NCBI GenBank assembly: GCA_023436585.1
Contig: JAEZIN010000002.1
Coordinates: forward strand, 62,001 to 126,000
Reading direction: 5' to 3'
Source of the DNA: Bacillota bacterium
GTDB taxonomy: Bacteria; Bacillota; Clostridia; Christensenellales; Aristaeellaceae
DNA: 64,000 nt
A model generated the notes under the pieces. The model did no database searches. It was not told where the DNA came from and worked only from the letters and a program-made list of their open reading frames with translations. The position numbers and the translations under genes were made by a program. How positions within the stretch are numbered: the stretch's first letter is position 1; the number at the start of each line of letters is the position of its first letter. Positions 53,415 through 62,869 of the stretch are shown here, in pieces.

Positions 53415-53876
53415 ATGTTAAGTGATAATGATTTGGTAGAAAGGCTTCACTGGTATTACCATCCGGAAGAACAAAAGCAAGCAATTGAAGAAATATTAAA
53501 GAGAGATAGCTTTGATTTGTCGTTGCTTCTTCGGCCTATGCGCAAAATGTATTGGGAGCATGCAGCACTTATCTTGTCCAGAATGAATCAGGAGCGACTG
53601 TTGCCCATCATGGATGGCTTGTTTGAATGGATACAAGATTTAAATTGGCCAGGGGCTCAAGTAATAAGAAAAAAGTTGGGTGAATTCCCTGAAGAAGTTT
53701 TCATGCCTTACTATGAAAAGGCCGTGATCAGGGCGATTGCGGAAAGTGATTATGAGTGGCTAGGCTATCTCTCATGGTTTATACTAGAAAACACCAAAAA
53801 AGTGAAACAGGAAGATTTTGTGGACAAATCCTTATATGAACGATTATTAGCCTGCAAGGACGATTTCTGGTTATAG
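53415..53876 (+). CDS. DUF5071-like small protein
   Basis: 153 residues, soluble and acidic. The middle segment LLPIMDGLFEWIQDLNWPGA is characteristic of DUF5071, a helical-repeat family often found among orphan immunity-type proteins. The N-terminal part (LVERLHWYYHPEEQKQAIEE) is similar in helical character. A good ribosome site (AAGGAAGGGAG) precedes the ATG. It is single, in an AT-rich island. No partner toxin gene is adjacent, so any immunity role is speculation. Confidence 0.7.
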   Translation: MLSDNDLVERLHWYYHPEEQKQAIEEILKRDSFDLSLLLRPMRKMYWEHAALILSRMNQERLLPIMDGLFEWIQDLNWPGAQVIRKKLGEFPEEVFMPYYEKAVIRAIAESDYEWLGYLSWFILENTKKVKQEDFVDKSLYERLLACKDDFWL

Positions 53877-53905
53877 ACCAGATGGAGTGGCATTTGGCAG
53901 AATGC

Positions 53906-53944
53906 AAAAGGCCGTAAGCTCTATTGCATCATGAGCTTGCGGCC
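53906..53944 (-). terminator. Terminator after the hypothetical gene at 54004-54465
   Basis: GGCCGCAAGCTC pairs with GAGCTTACGGCC (one wobble pair), followed by TTTTGC on the minus strand. Its position after a CCA-like end copies the arrangement of the tRNA-Ala terminator at 54574. Confidence 0.6.
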
Positions 53945-53946
53945 TC

Positions 53947-53981
53947 ATCTTCGCTGGTGGGGCAGAGATTAATTCTCCGAG
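53947..53981 (-). repeat. Degenerate copy of a tRNA 3' end
   Basis: On the minus strand CGGAG-AATTAAT-CTCTG followed by CCACCAGCGAAGAT mirrors AGGAG-TTCGAGT-CTCCT ... CCACCAGCGAAGAT of tRNA-Ala at 54610-54650. Fourteen nt are identical around the CCA end, and both are followed by a terminator hairpin. It could be a remnant of an older tRNA gene or an attachment-site duplicate. Confidence 0.45.
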
Positions 53982-54003
53982 TTATTTTTCCAGATTCGTT
54001 GTA

Positions 54004-54465
54004 TCATCCACCATGATACACGTTCCACTCATGCTTTAGCGGCTCAAGAATTGCTTTCACAGCATCAAGCTTTTCACCAGCAAAAGTGACTGTGCCCTCA
54101 TGACTAACATATAGTACAGATGCGAAATCCTTTGTAACGCAGAAATACTCCACGCACACATTGCGACCCATATATTCGAAATCAAGATCGTTAATTTCAA
54201 GCACGTAATTATGCTTTATCCAATAAGCAAGGATACAATAGATGCCATTGCTAACACTATATACATTCTTAATATCGCCCAGCTTGGGCATCATTATATT
54301 TTTATCTATGTATAGCGCATTTCCTTCATCGAAGGGCAATTCATTGACATTGAGTGGATACCAATATGCCGTATCATTACGATCATATTGATACTTCGCC
54401 TTCACTTTATCAAGTACACTGTTTGCTGAGGAAATATTGAGAATATGAATGTTGCTCGCAATCAT
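54004..54465 (-). CDS. Hypothetical protein
   Basis: 153 residues, with no family recognised. It begins MIASNIHILNISSANSVLDK, is rich in Tyr and Asn, has no membrane segment and no cysteine motif, and ends HEWNVYHGG. NNxEYFCVTKDFASVLYVSH-like beta content suggests a small alpha/beta protein. AAAGGAGAGAG before the ATG and a promoter at 54518-54545 support expression. It lies between the tRNA-Ala terminator and the tRNA-end copy, in AT-rich DNA. Confidence 0.7.
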   Translation of the reverse strand: MIASNIHILNISSANSVLDKVKAKYQYDRNDTAYWYPLNVNELPFDEGNALYIDKNIMMPKLGDIKNVYSVSNGIYCILAYWIKHNYVLEINDLDFEYMGRNVCVEYFCVTKDFASVLYVSHEGTVTFAGEKLDAVKAILEPLKHEWNVYHGG

Positions 54466-54517
54466 TGCTCTCTCCTTTAGAAAGTAGCCATTACATTCTC
54501 TGCCAGTTTCCGAGAGT

Positions 54518-54545
54518 ATTATATCATATTCTTTTTCTGCAGCAA
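54518..54545 (-). promoter_or_regulatory. Promoter of the hypothetical gene
   Basis: On the minus strand TTGCTG and TATAAT are 16 nt apart, about 50 nt upstream of the start at 54465. Confidence 0.55.
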
Positions 54546-54560
54546 ATTAAGTTGCGAGTT

Positions 54561-54605
54561 ACTAAACAAAGAACCCGGAAACCTTTATGCATCAAGGTTT
54601 CCGGG
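54561..54605 (-). terminator. Terminator of tRNA-Ala
   Basis: CCCGGAAACCTT pairs with AAGGTTTCCGGG (54574-54605), followed by TTCTTTGTTT, 12 nt after the encoded CCA. Confidence 0.8.
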
Positions 54606-54617
54606 CTTTATCTTCGC

Positions 54618-54693
54618 TGGTGGAGCATAGGAGACTCGAACTCCTGACCCCGACACTGCCAGTGTCGTGCGCTACCAACTGCGCTAATGCCCC
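54618..54693 (-). tRNA. tRNA-Ala (anticodon GGC)
   Basis: A complete 76-nt cloverleaf. The acceptor is GGGGCAT/ATGCTCC with the G3-U70 pair that identifies alanine tRNA. D arm GCGC-AGTTGGTA-GCGC, anticodon stem CGACA/TGTCG with loop CTGGCAG, T arm AGGAG/CTCCT with TTCGAGT. The 3' CCA is encoded. It decodes GCC and GCU. Confidence 0.95.
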
Positions 54694-54706
54694 GCGAACG
54701 AACACT

Positions 54707-54735
54707 ATAATACCATAAAGCAGATACGCTGTAAA
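54707..54735 (-). promoter_or_regulatory. Promoter of tRNA-Ala
   Basis: TTTACA (54730-54735) and TATTAT (54707-54712) on the minus strand, 17 nt apart, 13 nt before the tRNA. Confidence 0.7.
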
Positions 54736-54798
54736 GAGGGAAAATCATAAATTGGGACAAGTTTTTTCAAAACGCTAACATTGGCCCATAGAGGCAAA

Positions 54799-54842
54799 TG
54801 CGCGGAAGGGAACGTTGAATATTCCCCGCTGCTCTCCGCGCA
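54799..54842 (-). terminator. Probable terminator of the ilv-leu operon
   Basis: TGCGCGGA and TCCGCGCA form a stem around an inner GGGGAA/TTCCC stem, beginning 4 nt after the leuB stop, followed on the minus strand only by TTTGCC. The short T run lowers confidence. Confidence 0.5.
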
Positions 54843-54846
54843 AAGG

Positions 54847-55914
54847 TTAAATCTCCGCCACAATCCTCTTTGTCATTTCCGCACCCAATATGTACTCCCC
54901 GCCGGCCGCGATATCCCTGGTGCGCAAGCCCTGGGCCAGCACCTTTTCCACGGCGGATTCCACAGCCTTGGCTTCCTCTGCCAAGCCGAAGGAAAGGTTC
55001 AGCATCATGGCGGCGGAAAGGATGGTGGCGATGGGGTTGGCGATGCCCTGGCCCGCGATATCCGGGGCTGAACCGTGGATGGGCTCATACATGCCCCTCG
55101 TTCCTTCCCCCAGGGAAGCGGAGGCCAACAGGCCGATGGAGCCGGTCAATTGCGAAGCCTCGTCAGAAAGGATGTCGCCAAAGAGGTTGCTGGTGACGAT
55201 CACATCAAACTGGGAAGGGTTTTGAATCAACTGCATGGCGGCATTGTCCACCAGCATATCGGAATACGCCACATCCGGGTATTCGTTTTTCAGCTCATGC
55301 ATGGTTTCCCGCCAGAGCCTGGAGCTTTCCAGCACGTTGGCCTTATCGATGCTGCATACCTTTTTTCCGCGCTTGCGGGCGGCCTCAAAGGCCACGCGGC
55401 CAATGCGCAGTATCTCGCCCCGGCTGTAAATCTCCGTATCGTAGGCGTTTTCGCCCATGTCCCCCTGCCCGCGCCCGCGGGGGCCAAAGTACATGCCGCC
55501 GGTGAGCTCCCGCACAATCAGCAGGTCCACGCCGCGCGCCGCGATATCCGCCCGGAGCGGGGACGCGGAAGCCAGCATGGACATGAGCTTGGCAGGACGC
55601 AGGTTGGCGAATAGATTGAGGCCCTTGCGTATGCCCAGCAGCGCCCGCTCGGGCCTTAAATGGCCCGGCAGTGTATCCCACTTGGGGCCGCCTACGGCGC
55701 CCAAGAGCACGCTGTCGCTTTGCAGGCATTTTTCCAGCGTTTCCTCCGGCAGCGGCACGCCATACTTGTCGATGGCCGCGCCGCCGGCCAGCACGGTTTC
55801 AAAACGGAAGGCATGGCCGAACCTTGCTCCAACCGCCCTTAAAACCGCTACAGCCCCGTCCACAATCTCAGGCCCGATACCGTCGCCGGGCACCAATACG
55901 ATGTTGTATGTCAC
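54847..55914 (-). CDS. leuB: 3-isopropylmalate dehydrogenase
   Basis: 355 residues, the normal length. It oxidises and decarboxylates 3-isopropylmalate to 2-ketoisocaproate with NAD+. VLVPGDGIGPEIV-like IVLVPGDGIGPEIVDGAVAV opens the protein; RELTGGMYFGPRGRGQGDMG holds the substrate-binding region, and DVIVTSNLFGDILSDEASQL the metal-binding Asp residues. HGSAPDIAGQGIANPIATIL is the NAD-binding loop. Last gene of the operon, overlapping leuD by 4 nt. Confidence 0.96.
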   Translation of the reverse strand: MTYNIVLVPGDGIGPEIVDGAVAVLRAVGARFGHAFRFETVLAGGAAIDKYGVPLPEETLEKCLQSDSVLLGAVGGPKWDTLPGHLRPERALLGIRKGLNLFANLRPAKLMSMLASASPLRADIAARGVDLLIVRELTGGMYFGPRGRGQGDMGENAYDTEIYSRGEILRIGRVAFEAARKRGKKVCSIDKANVLESSRLWRETMHELKNEYPDVAYSDMLVDNAAMQLIQNPSQFDVIVTSNLFGDILSDEASQLTGSIGLLASASLGEGTRGMYEPIHGSAPDIAGQGIANPIATILSAAMMLNLSFGLAEEAKAVESAVEKVLAQGLRTRDIAAGGEYILGAEMTKRIVAEI

Positions 55915-56396
55915 GCGATTTCTCCTCCCGCCATGGCGTTCATCAGCCCGCCGGCCTCAATAATCTTTTGCAGGAAAGCCGGGAAGGGCGGGAAGGAGTA
56001 AGATGCCCCGGTGGTTTTGTTGAGAATGGTACCCGTATCCAGGTCCACCTCCAGCACATCGCCGTTATGAAAATCCGCTTCGCAGACGATGATGGGCAGG
56101 CCGATGTTGATGGCGTTGCGGTAGAAGATACGGGCAAAGCTCTTGGCGATGACGCAGGAGACGCCGGCTGTTTTGATGGCCAGCGGCGCGTGCTCCCGGG
56201 AGGAGCCGCAGCCAAAGTTCCGGCCCGCGGCGATGATGTCGCCGGGGTTCACCTTTTTCAGAAAATCCGGGTCGATGTCCTCCATGCAGTGGGCAGCCAG
56301 CTCCTTGGGATTGGAGGTATTCAAATACCGGGCGGGGATGATGACGTCGGTGTCGACATTGTCGCCGTAGCAGAGGGAATTGCCACTCAATTTCAT
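55911..56396 (-). CDS. leuD: 3-isopropylmalate dehydratase small subunit
   Basis: 161 residues. YGDNVDTDVIIPARYLNTS and GRNFGCGSSREHAPLAIKTA are the swivel-domain signatures, with the substrate-binding GCGSSREHAP loop. It pairs with LeuC to isomerise isopropylmalate. The short length, together with a 420-residue LeuC, matches the homoaconitase-like type common in Clostridia and thermophiles. The ATG at 56396 has AAGGAG 7 nt upstream. A 231-nt gap holding a repeat and a hairpin separates it from leuC, which is odd in an otherwise tightly packed operon. Confidence 0.95.
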   Translation of the reverse strand: MKLSGNSLCYGDNVDTDVIIPARYLNTSNPKELAAHCMEDIDPDFLKKVNPGDIIAAGRNFGCGSSREHAPLAIKTAGVSCVIAKSFARIFYRNAINIGLPIIVCEADFHNGDVLEVDLDTGTILNKTTGASYSFPPFPAFLQKIIEAGGLMNAMAGGEIA

Positions 56397-56435
56397 ATCG
56401 CTGCTCCTTCCATTGAAAAACAAATCGGAAAGAGA

Positions 56436-56497
56436 TTTCGCGCCTGCGGGCGCGACCAAAGGGCTTTCCGATCGCCCTTTGGAAACCTTCGGACGCC
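56436..56497 (-). repeat. 62-nt structured repeat, copy 1 (upstream of leuD)
   Basis: On the minus strand it starts GGCGTCCGAAGGTTTCC, then CCAAAGGGC-GATCGGAAA-GCCCTTTGG (9-bp stem), then CGCGCC-CGCA-GGCGCG (6-bp stem), ending CGAAA. It ends 39 nt before the leuD start. Copy 2 at 59500-59561 has the same length and orientation and the same distance to its gene. Confidence 0.8.
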
Positions 56498-56584
56498 GTA
56501 ACTACGAATGATTCTGTTCAACAATGGCAGTGCAAGGTTCATTCTTACACCAAATAATGAAACAGAAAGTTTTGAGGGATAGGT

Positions 56585-56621
56585 CCGGGAAAGGTCCTTT
56601 TTCAAAAAGGCCCCTTTCCGG
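56585..56621 (-). other. Long hairpin just after leuC
   Basis: CCGGAAAGG..CCTTTTT and AAAAAGG..CCTTTCC.GG form a nearly continuous stem, 6 nt beyond the leuC stop codon, without a U run. It may shield the leuC end of the message or attenuate. Confidence 0.55.
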
Positions 56622-56627
56622 CAAACA

Positions 56628-57890
56628 TCACTGTAAAGCTTCGGGTGCTGTCAATTTTCCCGTGACCGCAGAGGCCGCGGCTACCGCCGGGCTGGCCAGG
56701 TATACCTCGCTTTGCGGGTCGCCCATGCGGCCTACAAAGTTGCGATTGGTTGTGGCTACGCAGCGTTCCCCTTTTGCCAAAATGCCCATATGGCCGCCCA
56801 GGCACGGGCCGCAGGTGGGAGTGGATACGGCGCACCCTGCGTTTACGAAAATCTCAAAAAGCCCTTCCTTCATAGCATCCAGCCATATTTTCTGGGTGGC
56901 GGGTATAATAAGCGCCCGCACACCCTTTGCTACCTTGCGGCCCTTCAGAATTTCCGCGGCCTCCCGCAAATCAGACAAACGCCCATTGGTACAGGAGCCC
57001 ACCACCACCTGATGGATGGGCACTTCCCCGATTTCATCGAACGTCTTGCCGTTCTCCGGAAGATGAGGGAAGGCTACCACGGATGTCAGCTTCGAAAGAT
57101 CAATGGGAATAGTACGCTCGTACTCTGCATCCGGGTCGGCGGCGTAAATTTGCGGCTCCTTGGCACCATGCTCTTTCAAAAAGGAAAGCGTCACATCATC
57201 CACCGGGAAGATGCCGTTCTTGGCCCCGGCCTCAATGGCCATGTTGCAGATACAAAGCCGGTCGTCCATGGAAAGGGAGGCAACGCCTTCCCCCGAAAAC
57301 TCCAGCGATTCATACAACGCGCCATCCACGCCGATTTCGTGGATCAGGTGCAAAATCACATCCTTGCCGGAGACGTACTTGCGAAGCTTGCCTGTGAGCA
57401 CTACCTTGATGGCAGCAGGCACCCGCAGCCAAACCTTGCCGTAGGCCATGGCCGCCGCCATGTCGGTGGAGCCGACACCTGAGGAGAAAGCCCCCAGCGC
57501 ACCGTAGGTGCAGGTATGGCTGTCGGCGCCGATCACCAAATCGCCGGCGGTGACCATGCCCCTTTCCGGTAGCAGCGCATGCTCCACGCCCATTTCGCCT
57601 ACATCAAAGAAATTGCTGATGGATTTTTCATTGGCGAATTCCCGCACCTTCTTGGTCTGCTCCGCCGCCTTGATATCCTTGTTGGGGGTAAAGTGGTCCA
57701 TGACCAGGGCGATTTTCCCGCAGTCAAACACGCAATCGCACCCGGCCTTTTGAAACTCGTTGATGGCCACAGGGGCGGTGATGTCGTTGCCCAGCACCAG
57801 GTCGGTATCGGCCAGGATCATATCCCCAGCCTTCAATTCCGTCTTTCCGCAATGGGCGGCCAGTATCTTCTGGGTCATGGTCATGGGCAT
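56628..57890 (-). CDS. leuC: 3-isopropylmalate dehydratase large subunit
   Basis: 420 residues of the aconitase superfamily. VIGADSHTCTYGALGAFSSG and VVGSCTNGRLSDLREAAEIL are conserved, and CxxC in SVSTPTCGPCLGGHMG-like AVSTPTCGPCLGGHMGIL, with the Cys of GSCTN, ligates the 4Fe-4S cluster. With LeuD it converts 2-isopropylmalate to 3-isopropylmalate and may also serve the citramalate route to isoleucine. The start overlaps the end of cimA by 10 nt; GGAGG lies about 10 nt upstream of the ATG. Confidence 0.95.
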   Translation of the reverse strand: MPMTMTQKILAAHCGKTELKAGDMILADTDLVLGNDITAPVAINEFQKAGCDCVFDCGKIALVMDHFTPNKDIKAAEQTKKVREFANEKSISNFFDVGEMGVEHALLPERGMVTAGDLVIGADSHTCTYGALGAFSSGVGSTDMAAAMAYGKVWLRVPAAIKVVLTGKLRKYVSGKDVILHLIHEIGVDGALYESLEFSGEGVASLSMDDRLCICNMAIEAGAKNGIFPVDDVTLSFLKEHGAKEPQIYAADPDAEYERTIPIDLSKLTSVVAFPHLPENGKTFDEIGEVPIHQVVVGSCTNGRLSDLREAAEILKGRKVAKGVRALIIPATQKIWLDAMKEGLFEIFVNAGCAVSTPTCGPCLGGHMGILAKGERCVATTNRNFVGRMGDPQSEVYLASPAVAAASAVTGKLTAPEALQ

Positions 57891-59461
57891 AGGGCGGCAG
57901 CCTCCTTCTTGTGCAGAATGTATTCAATGGAATCCGACAGTGCCTGCCAGCTGGCGGCAATGATGTCGGTGGATACGCCCACGGTGGTCCAGGTGGATTC
58001 CCCATCGCTGGATTCAATCAGAACCCGGACGCGGGAGGCGGTGGCCGCACGGCCGGTCAATACACGGACCTTGTAGTCGATGAGGCGGACCTTGTTAAGT
58101 TCCGGATAGAATACGGACAAGGCCTTGCGCAGCGCCGTATCCAGCGCGTGCACGGGGCCGTTCCCCATGGCGGCGGTTGTCTCCTGCTGCCCATCCACCG
58201 CAATGGAAAGCATGGCGGAAGCGCTCTTGTCCCCGTCGGGGGAAGGATATTCGCCGCTGATGCGGTACATGCCCAGGGCAAAGTGGGGCATGAAGCGCGC
58301 AAGGGTTTTGGTAATCATCAGCTCAAAGCTGGCGTCGGCCGCCTCAAACTGAAACCCTTCGTGCTCCAGCTCCTTGACCTTGGCCACGATCTCGGCCACC
58401 TCGGGCGAATCCTTGCTAAGGCTCGGCGCCACGGTGGATAGCTTGGCCAGCACCGTGGTTCGGCCGGACACCTCGCTCATCAAGAACCTGCGCTCATTGC
58501 CCACGGCATCCGGAGAGACGTGTTCGAAGGAACAGGTGAGCTTGCTCACCCCGTCAATATGCATGCCGCCCTTGTGGGCAAAAGCACTGGCCCCCACAAA
58601 GGGCTTGCCGGAATACAGCGACATGTTGCACAATTCCGAGATACGGATGGCGGTATGCCGCAAATTAGGCAGATCGCCCTTGCAATCCATGCCCATTTTC
58701 AATTTCAGGTTGGGAATGATGGCGCTCAAGTCCGCATTGCCGCAGCGCTCCCCAATGCCGGTGAAGGTGCCCTGCACCTGCACAGCACCGGCCTTTACGG
58801 AAAGCAGCGAAGAAGCCACGGCGCAGCCGGAATCGTTGTGGCAGTGGATGCCCACCCGTATGCCGGGGAACGCCGAGCAAACTGTTTCAACGACCGTTTG
58901 GATTGCATCCGGCAGCATGCCGCCGTTTGTATCGCACAGGCAAAGCACATCGGCCCCGGCCTTTGCCGCAGCGGCAAGGACCTGCATGGCATAGTCCGGG
59001 TTGTTTTTGTACCCGTCAAAAAAGTGCTCCGCATCGAAGATCACTTCCTTGCCGTGGTCCTTGAAAAAGCGAAGTGTATCATGCACCAGGCGGAGGTTTT
59101 CCGCAAGGGTGGTGTTCAGCACATGCGTGACATGCAGATCCCAGCTCTTGCCGAAGATGGCGACAGCCGGCGTATCAGCCGATAACAGGGACAGGACATT
59201 CTTATCCTCCTCCGGCATTGTCTCCTTGCGGCAGGTAGCGCCAAAGGCGCACAGCCGGGCGCTTTTCAGAGACAGCTCATTCACCCGCTGGAAGAATTCT
59301 ATGTCCTTGGGGTTGGAGCCGGGGTTGCCGGCCTCAATATAATCCACCCCGAATTCATCCAGGGCTTTGACGATGCTCAATTTGTCGGTAACGGAGAAGG
59401 AGATGCCTTCTCCCTGGGCACCGTCGCGGAGCGTACTGTCGAAGATTTCGAGCTTTTTCAT
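57881..59461 (-). CDS. cimA: (R)-citramalate synthase
   Basis: 526 residues. LEIFDSTLRDGAQGEGISFS, with the TLRDGAQ motif that differs from the TLRDGEQ of LeuA, VGIHCHNDSGCAVASSLLSV with metal-binding His, and GTFTGIGERCGNADLSAIIP identify the CimA branch of the DRE-TIM family. ASAFAHKGGMHIDGVSK is typical of it. The C-terminal ~130 residues are a LeuA-type regulatory dimer domain, so feedback by isoleucine is likely. It condenses pyruvate and acetyl-CoA, giving a threonine-independent route to isoleucine. A 62-nt repeat lies 39 nt upstream. Confidence 0.93.
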   Translation of the reverse strand: MKKLEIFDSTLRDGAQGEGISFSVTDKLSIVKALDEFGVDYIEAGNPGSNPKDIEFFQRVNELSLKSARLCAFGATCRKETMPEEDKNVLSLLSADTPAVAIFGKSWDLHVTHVLNTTLAENLRLVHDTLRFFKDHGKEVIFDAEHFFDGYKNNPDYAMQVLAAAAKAGADVLCLCDTNGGMLPDAIQTVVETVCSAFPGIRVGIHCHNDSGCAVASSLLSVKAGAVQVQGTFTGIGERCGNADLSAIIPNLKLKMGMDCKGDLPNLRHTAIRISELCNMSLYSGKPFVGASAFAHKGGMHIDGVSKLTCSFEHVSPDAVGNERRFLMSEVSGRTTVLAKLSTVAPSLSKDSPEVAEIVAKVKELEHEGFQFEAADASFELMITKTLARFMPHFALGMYRISGEYPSPDGDKSASAMLSIAVDGQQETTAAMGNGPVHALDTALRKALSVFYPELNKVRLIDYKVRVLTGRAATASRVRVLIESSDGESTWTTVGVSTDIIAASWQALSDSIEYILHKKEAAALCP

Positions 59462-59499
59462 GCGATTCCCCCATAGTTCCTACTAACTTGCTAATGAGG

Positions 59500-59561
59500 T
59501 TTCGCGTCTGCGGACGCGCCCAAAGGGCTTTCCGATCGCCCTTTGGAAACCTTCGGACGCC
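59500..59561 (-). repeat. 62-nt structured repeat, copy 2 (upstream of cimA)
   Basis: Identical to copy 1 except near the second stem: here it is CGCGTC-CGCA-GACGCG. The C-to-T and G-to-A changes pair with each other, so the stem is kept. It ends 39 nt before the cimA start. Confidence 0.8.
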
Positions 59562-59646
59562 ATGTGTATTCAATACCCATTATAAATGAAATTACATACC
59601 TACGGTTGTTACATTGCCCGATGGGACTTACTTTAATATAGGGATT

Positions 59647-59700
59647 CCAAAGGGATATATCCCTTTGGCGGAGGGGTCCAGGGAGGCAGCGCCTCCCTGG
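59647..59700 (-). repeat. Two palindromic hairpins directly after leuA
   Basis: CCAAAGGGATATATCCCTTTGG (59647-59668) and CCAGGGAGGC-GCT-GCCTCCCTGG (59678-59700, minus-strand reading) are each near-perfect palindromes, the second ending 4 nt after the leuA stop. The CCAAAGGG core is shared with the 62-nt repeat. No T run follows, so an RNA stability or mobile-repeat origin is more likely than termination. Confidence 0.6.
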
Positions 59701-59703
59701 CGG

Positions 59704-61183
<1,480 letters not shown>

Positions 61184-61206
<23 letters not shown>

Positions 61207-62869
61207 TGTATTCCGCTCCTTCCTTCAAAACGGCGCCCTGATCCGCCGACGATACCATGGCCGCGTAGCGCTTCAGGTAGCCCGACAGCGGAGCACGCTT
61301 CGGGGCCTCAAAGGAAGCCCGCCTACAAGCGATCTCCGCCTCGGGCAGACTAAGGCTAAGTCGCTTGCCTGGGATATCGATCTCGATCAGGTCGCCCTCT
61401 TGAACAAGGGCGATGAGCCCGCCCGCGGCGGCCTCGGGAGAAATATGTCCGATGGCCGCGCCTCTTGTCGCCCCGGAGAACCGTCCATCGGTAATGAGAG
61501 CGACAGATTTATCCAGACCCATGCCGGCGATGGCGGAGGTGGGGCCAAGCATTTCCCGCATGCCGGGGCCGCCGGCGGGGCCTTCATAGCGGATGACCAC
61601 CACGTCGCCTTCCTTGATTTGGCCGTCATAGATGGCCGCAATGGCTTTATCCTCGCCGTCAAACACACGCGCGGGGCCTGTATGGCGCAGCATTTCAGGC
61701 GCTACGGCGCTTTGCTTGACTACCGCACCGCCTTCGCACAGGTTGCCAAAGAGCACCGCAAGCCCGCCGGCCGGGGCGTAGGGGGTTTCCCAGGGCCTTA
61801 TCACCTGCGGGTCCAGTACCTTTACACCGACGAGGTTTTCATCCACAGTTTTGCAGGTCACGGTAAGACTGCTGCCGTTCAGCAAGCCCATTTTATTCAG
61901 TTCGCCCATCACCGCCGGGATGCCCCCGGCCTGGTACAGGTCCTGCACATGGTGCTTGCCGGCCGGGGCCAGCTTGCACAGGTTGGGCGTCCTTTGGCTG
62001 ATCTCGTTGATTTTGGAAAGGGGAAAGGGTGCGCCTGCCTCCTTGGCAATGGCCTTCAAGTGCAGCGCGGTGTTTGTGGAGCAGCCCAGGGCCATATCCA
62101 CCACCAGCGCGTTTTCAATGGATTTTTCATTGAGGATGTCTCTGGCGCAAATGTTCTTCTCCAAAAGCTCCATAATTTTGACACCTGTTTCCTTAGCCAG
62201 GCGCGTCCTGGCGGCGTACACCGCTGGGATGGTGCCGTTGCCGGGCAGCCCCAGGCCGATGACTTCCGTCAGGCAGTTCATGGAGTTTGCGGTGAACATG
62301 CCGGAGCAGGAGCCGCAGCCGGGACAGACCTCGTTTTCGATGGCGGCCAGCTCTTCTTCCCTAATGATCCCGGCTTTATACGACCCCACCGCCTCAAAGG
62401 AGGTGTTCAGGTCCTTGCCGTTCAGCGAAAGCATGGGCCCGCCCGACACAAAAATGCTGGGCAGGTTCAGCCGCGCCGCCGCCATGAGCATCCCCGGCAC
62501 CACCTTGTCGCAGTTGGGGATGAACACCAGCGCGTCAAAGGCGTGGGCGCGCACCATGCACTCTATGGTGTCGGCAATCAGCTCCCTGGTGCAAAGGGAA
62601 TATCGCATCCCCTCATGGCCCATAGCGATGCCGTCACATACGGCGATGGTGTTGAACTCCAGTGGCGTTCCTCCCGCCATCAGCACGCCGTCCTTCACGG
62701 CCCTTGATATCTGCTGCAGGTGAACGTGGCCGGGCACGATTTCGTTGAAGGAGTTGACGATGCCGATAAAGGGCTTTTTCAATTGGCCGTCGGTGAGCCC
62801 GCAAGCCTTCAAAAGGGATCGGTGGGGCGTACGCTCCGGGCCAGACTTTACAGCATCGGACCGGCTCAT
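61184..62869 (-). CDS. ilvD: Dihydroxy-acid dehydratase
   Basis: 561 residues. FIPNCDKVVPGM and CPGCGSCSGMFTANSMNCLT hold the cluster-ligating cysteines, and ALGCSTNTALHLKAIAKEAG and TDGRFSGATRGAAIGHISPE are family landmarks. It dehydrates the dihydroxy acids of valine and isoleucine synthesis. It overlaps ilvC by 4 nt (ATGA) and leuA by 23 nt, so the three are translationally linked. Confidence 0.96.

Noticed and set aside
54004..54465. Toxin-immunity pair with the DUF5071-like gene
   Set aside because: The two genes are on opposite strands with separate promoters, and neither shows a toxin domain.
54847..58441. Long plus-strand open frames opposite leuB, leuC and cimA
   Set aside because: They are antisense to clearly conserved genes, follow the GC-rich codon pattern of those genes and have no ribosome sites or family matches.
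59647..59700. Simple rho-independent terminator after leuA
   Set aside because: The stems are strong but no U run follows, and the operon clearly continues into cimA in the same direction.
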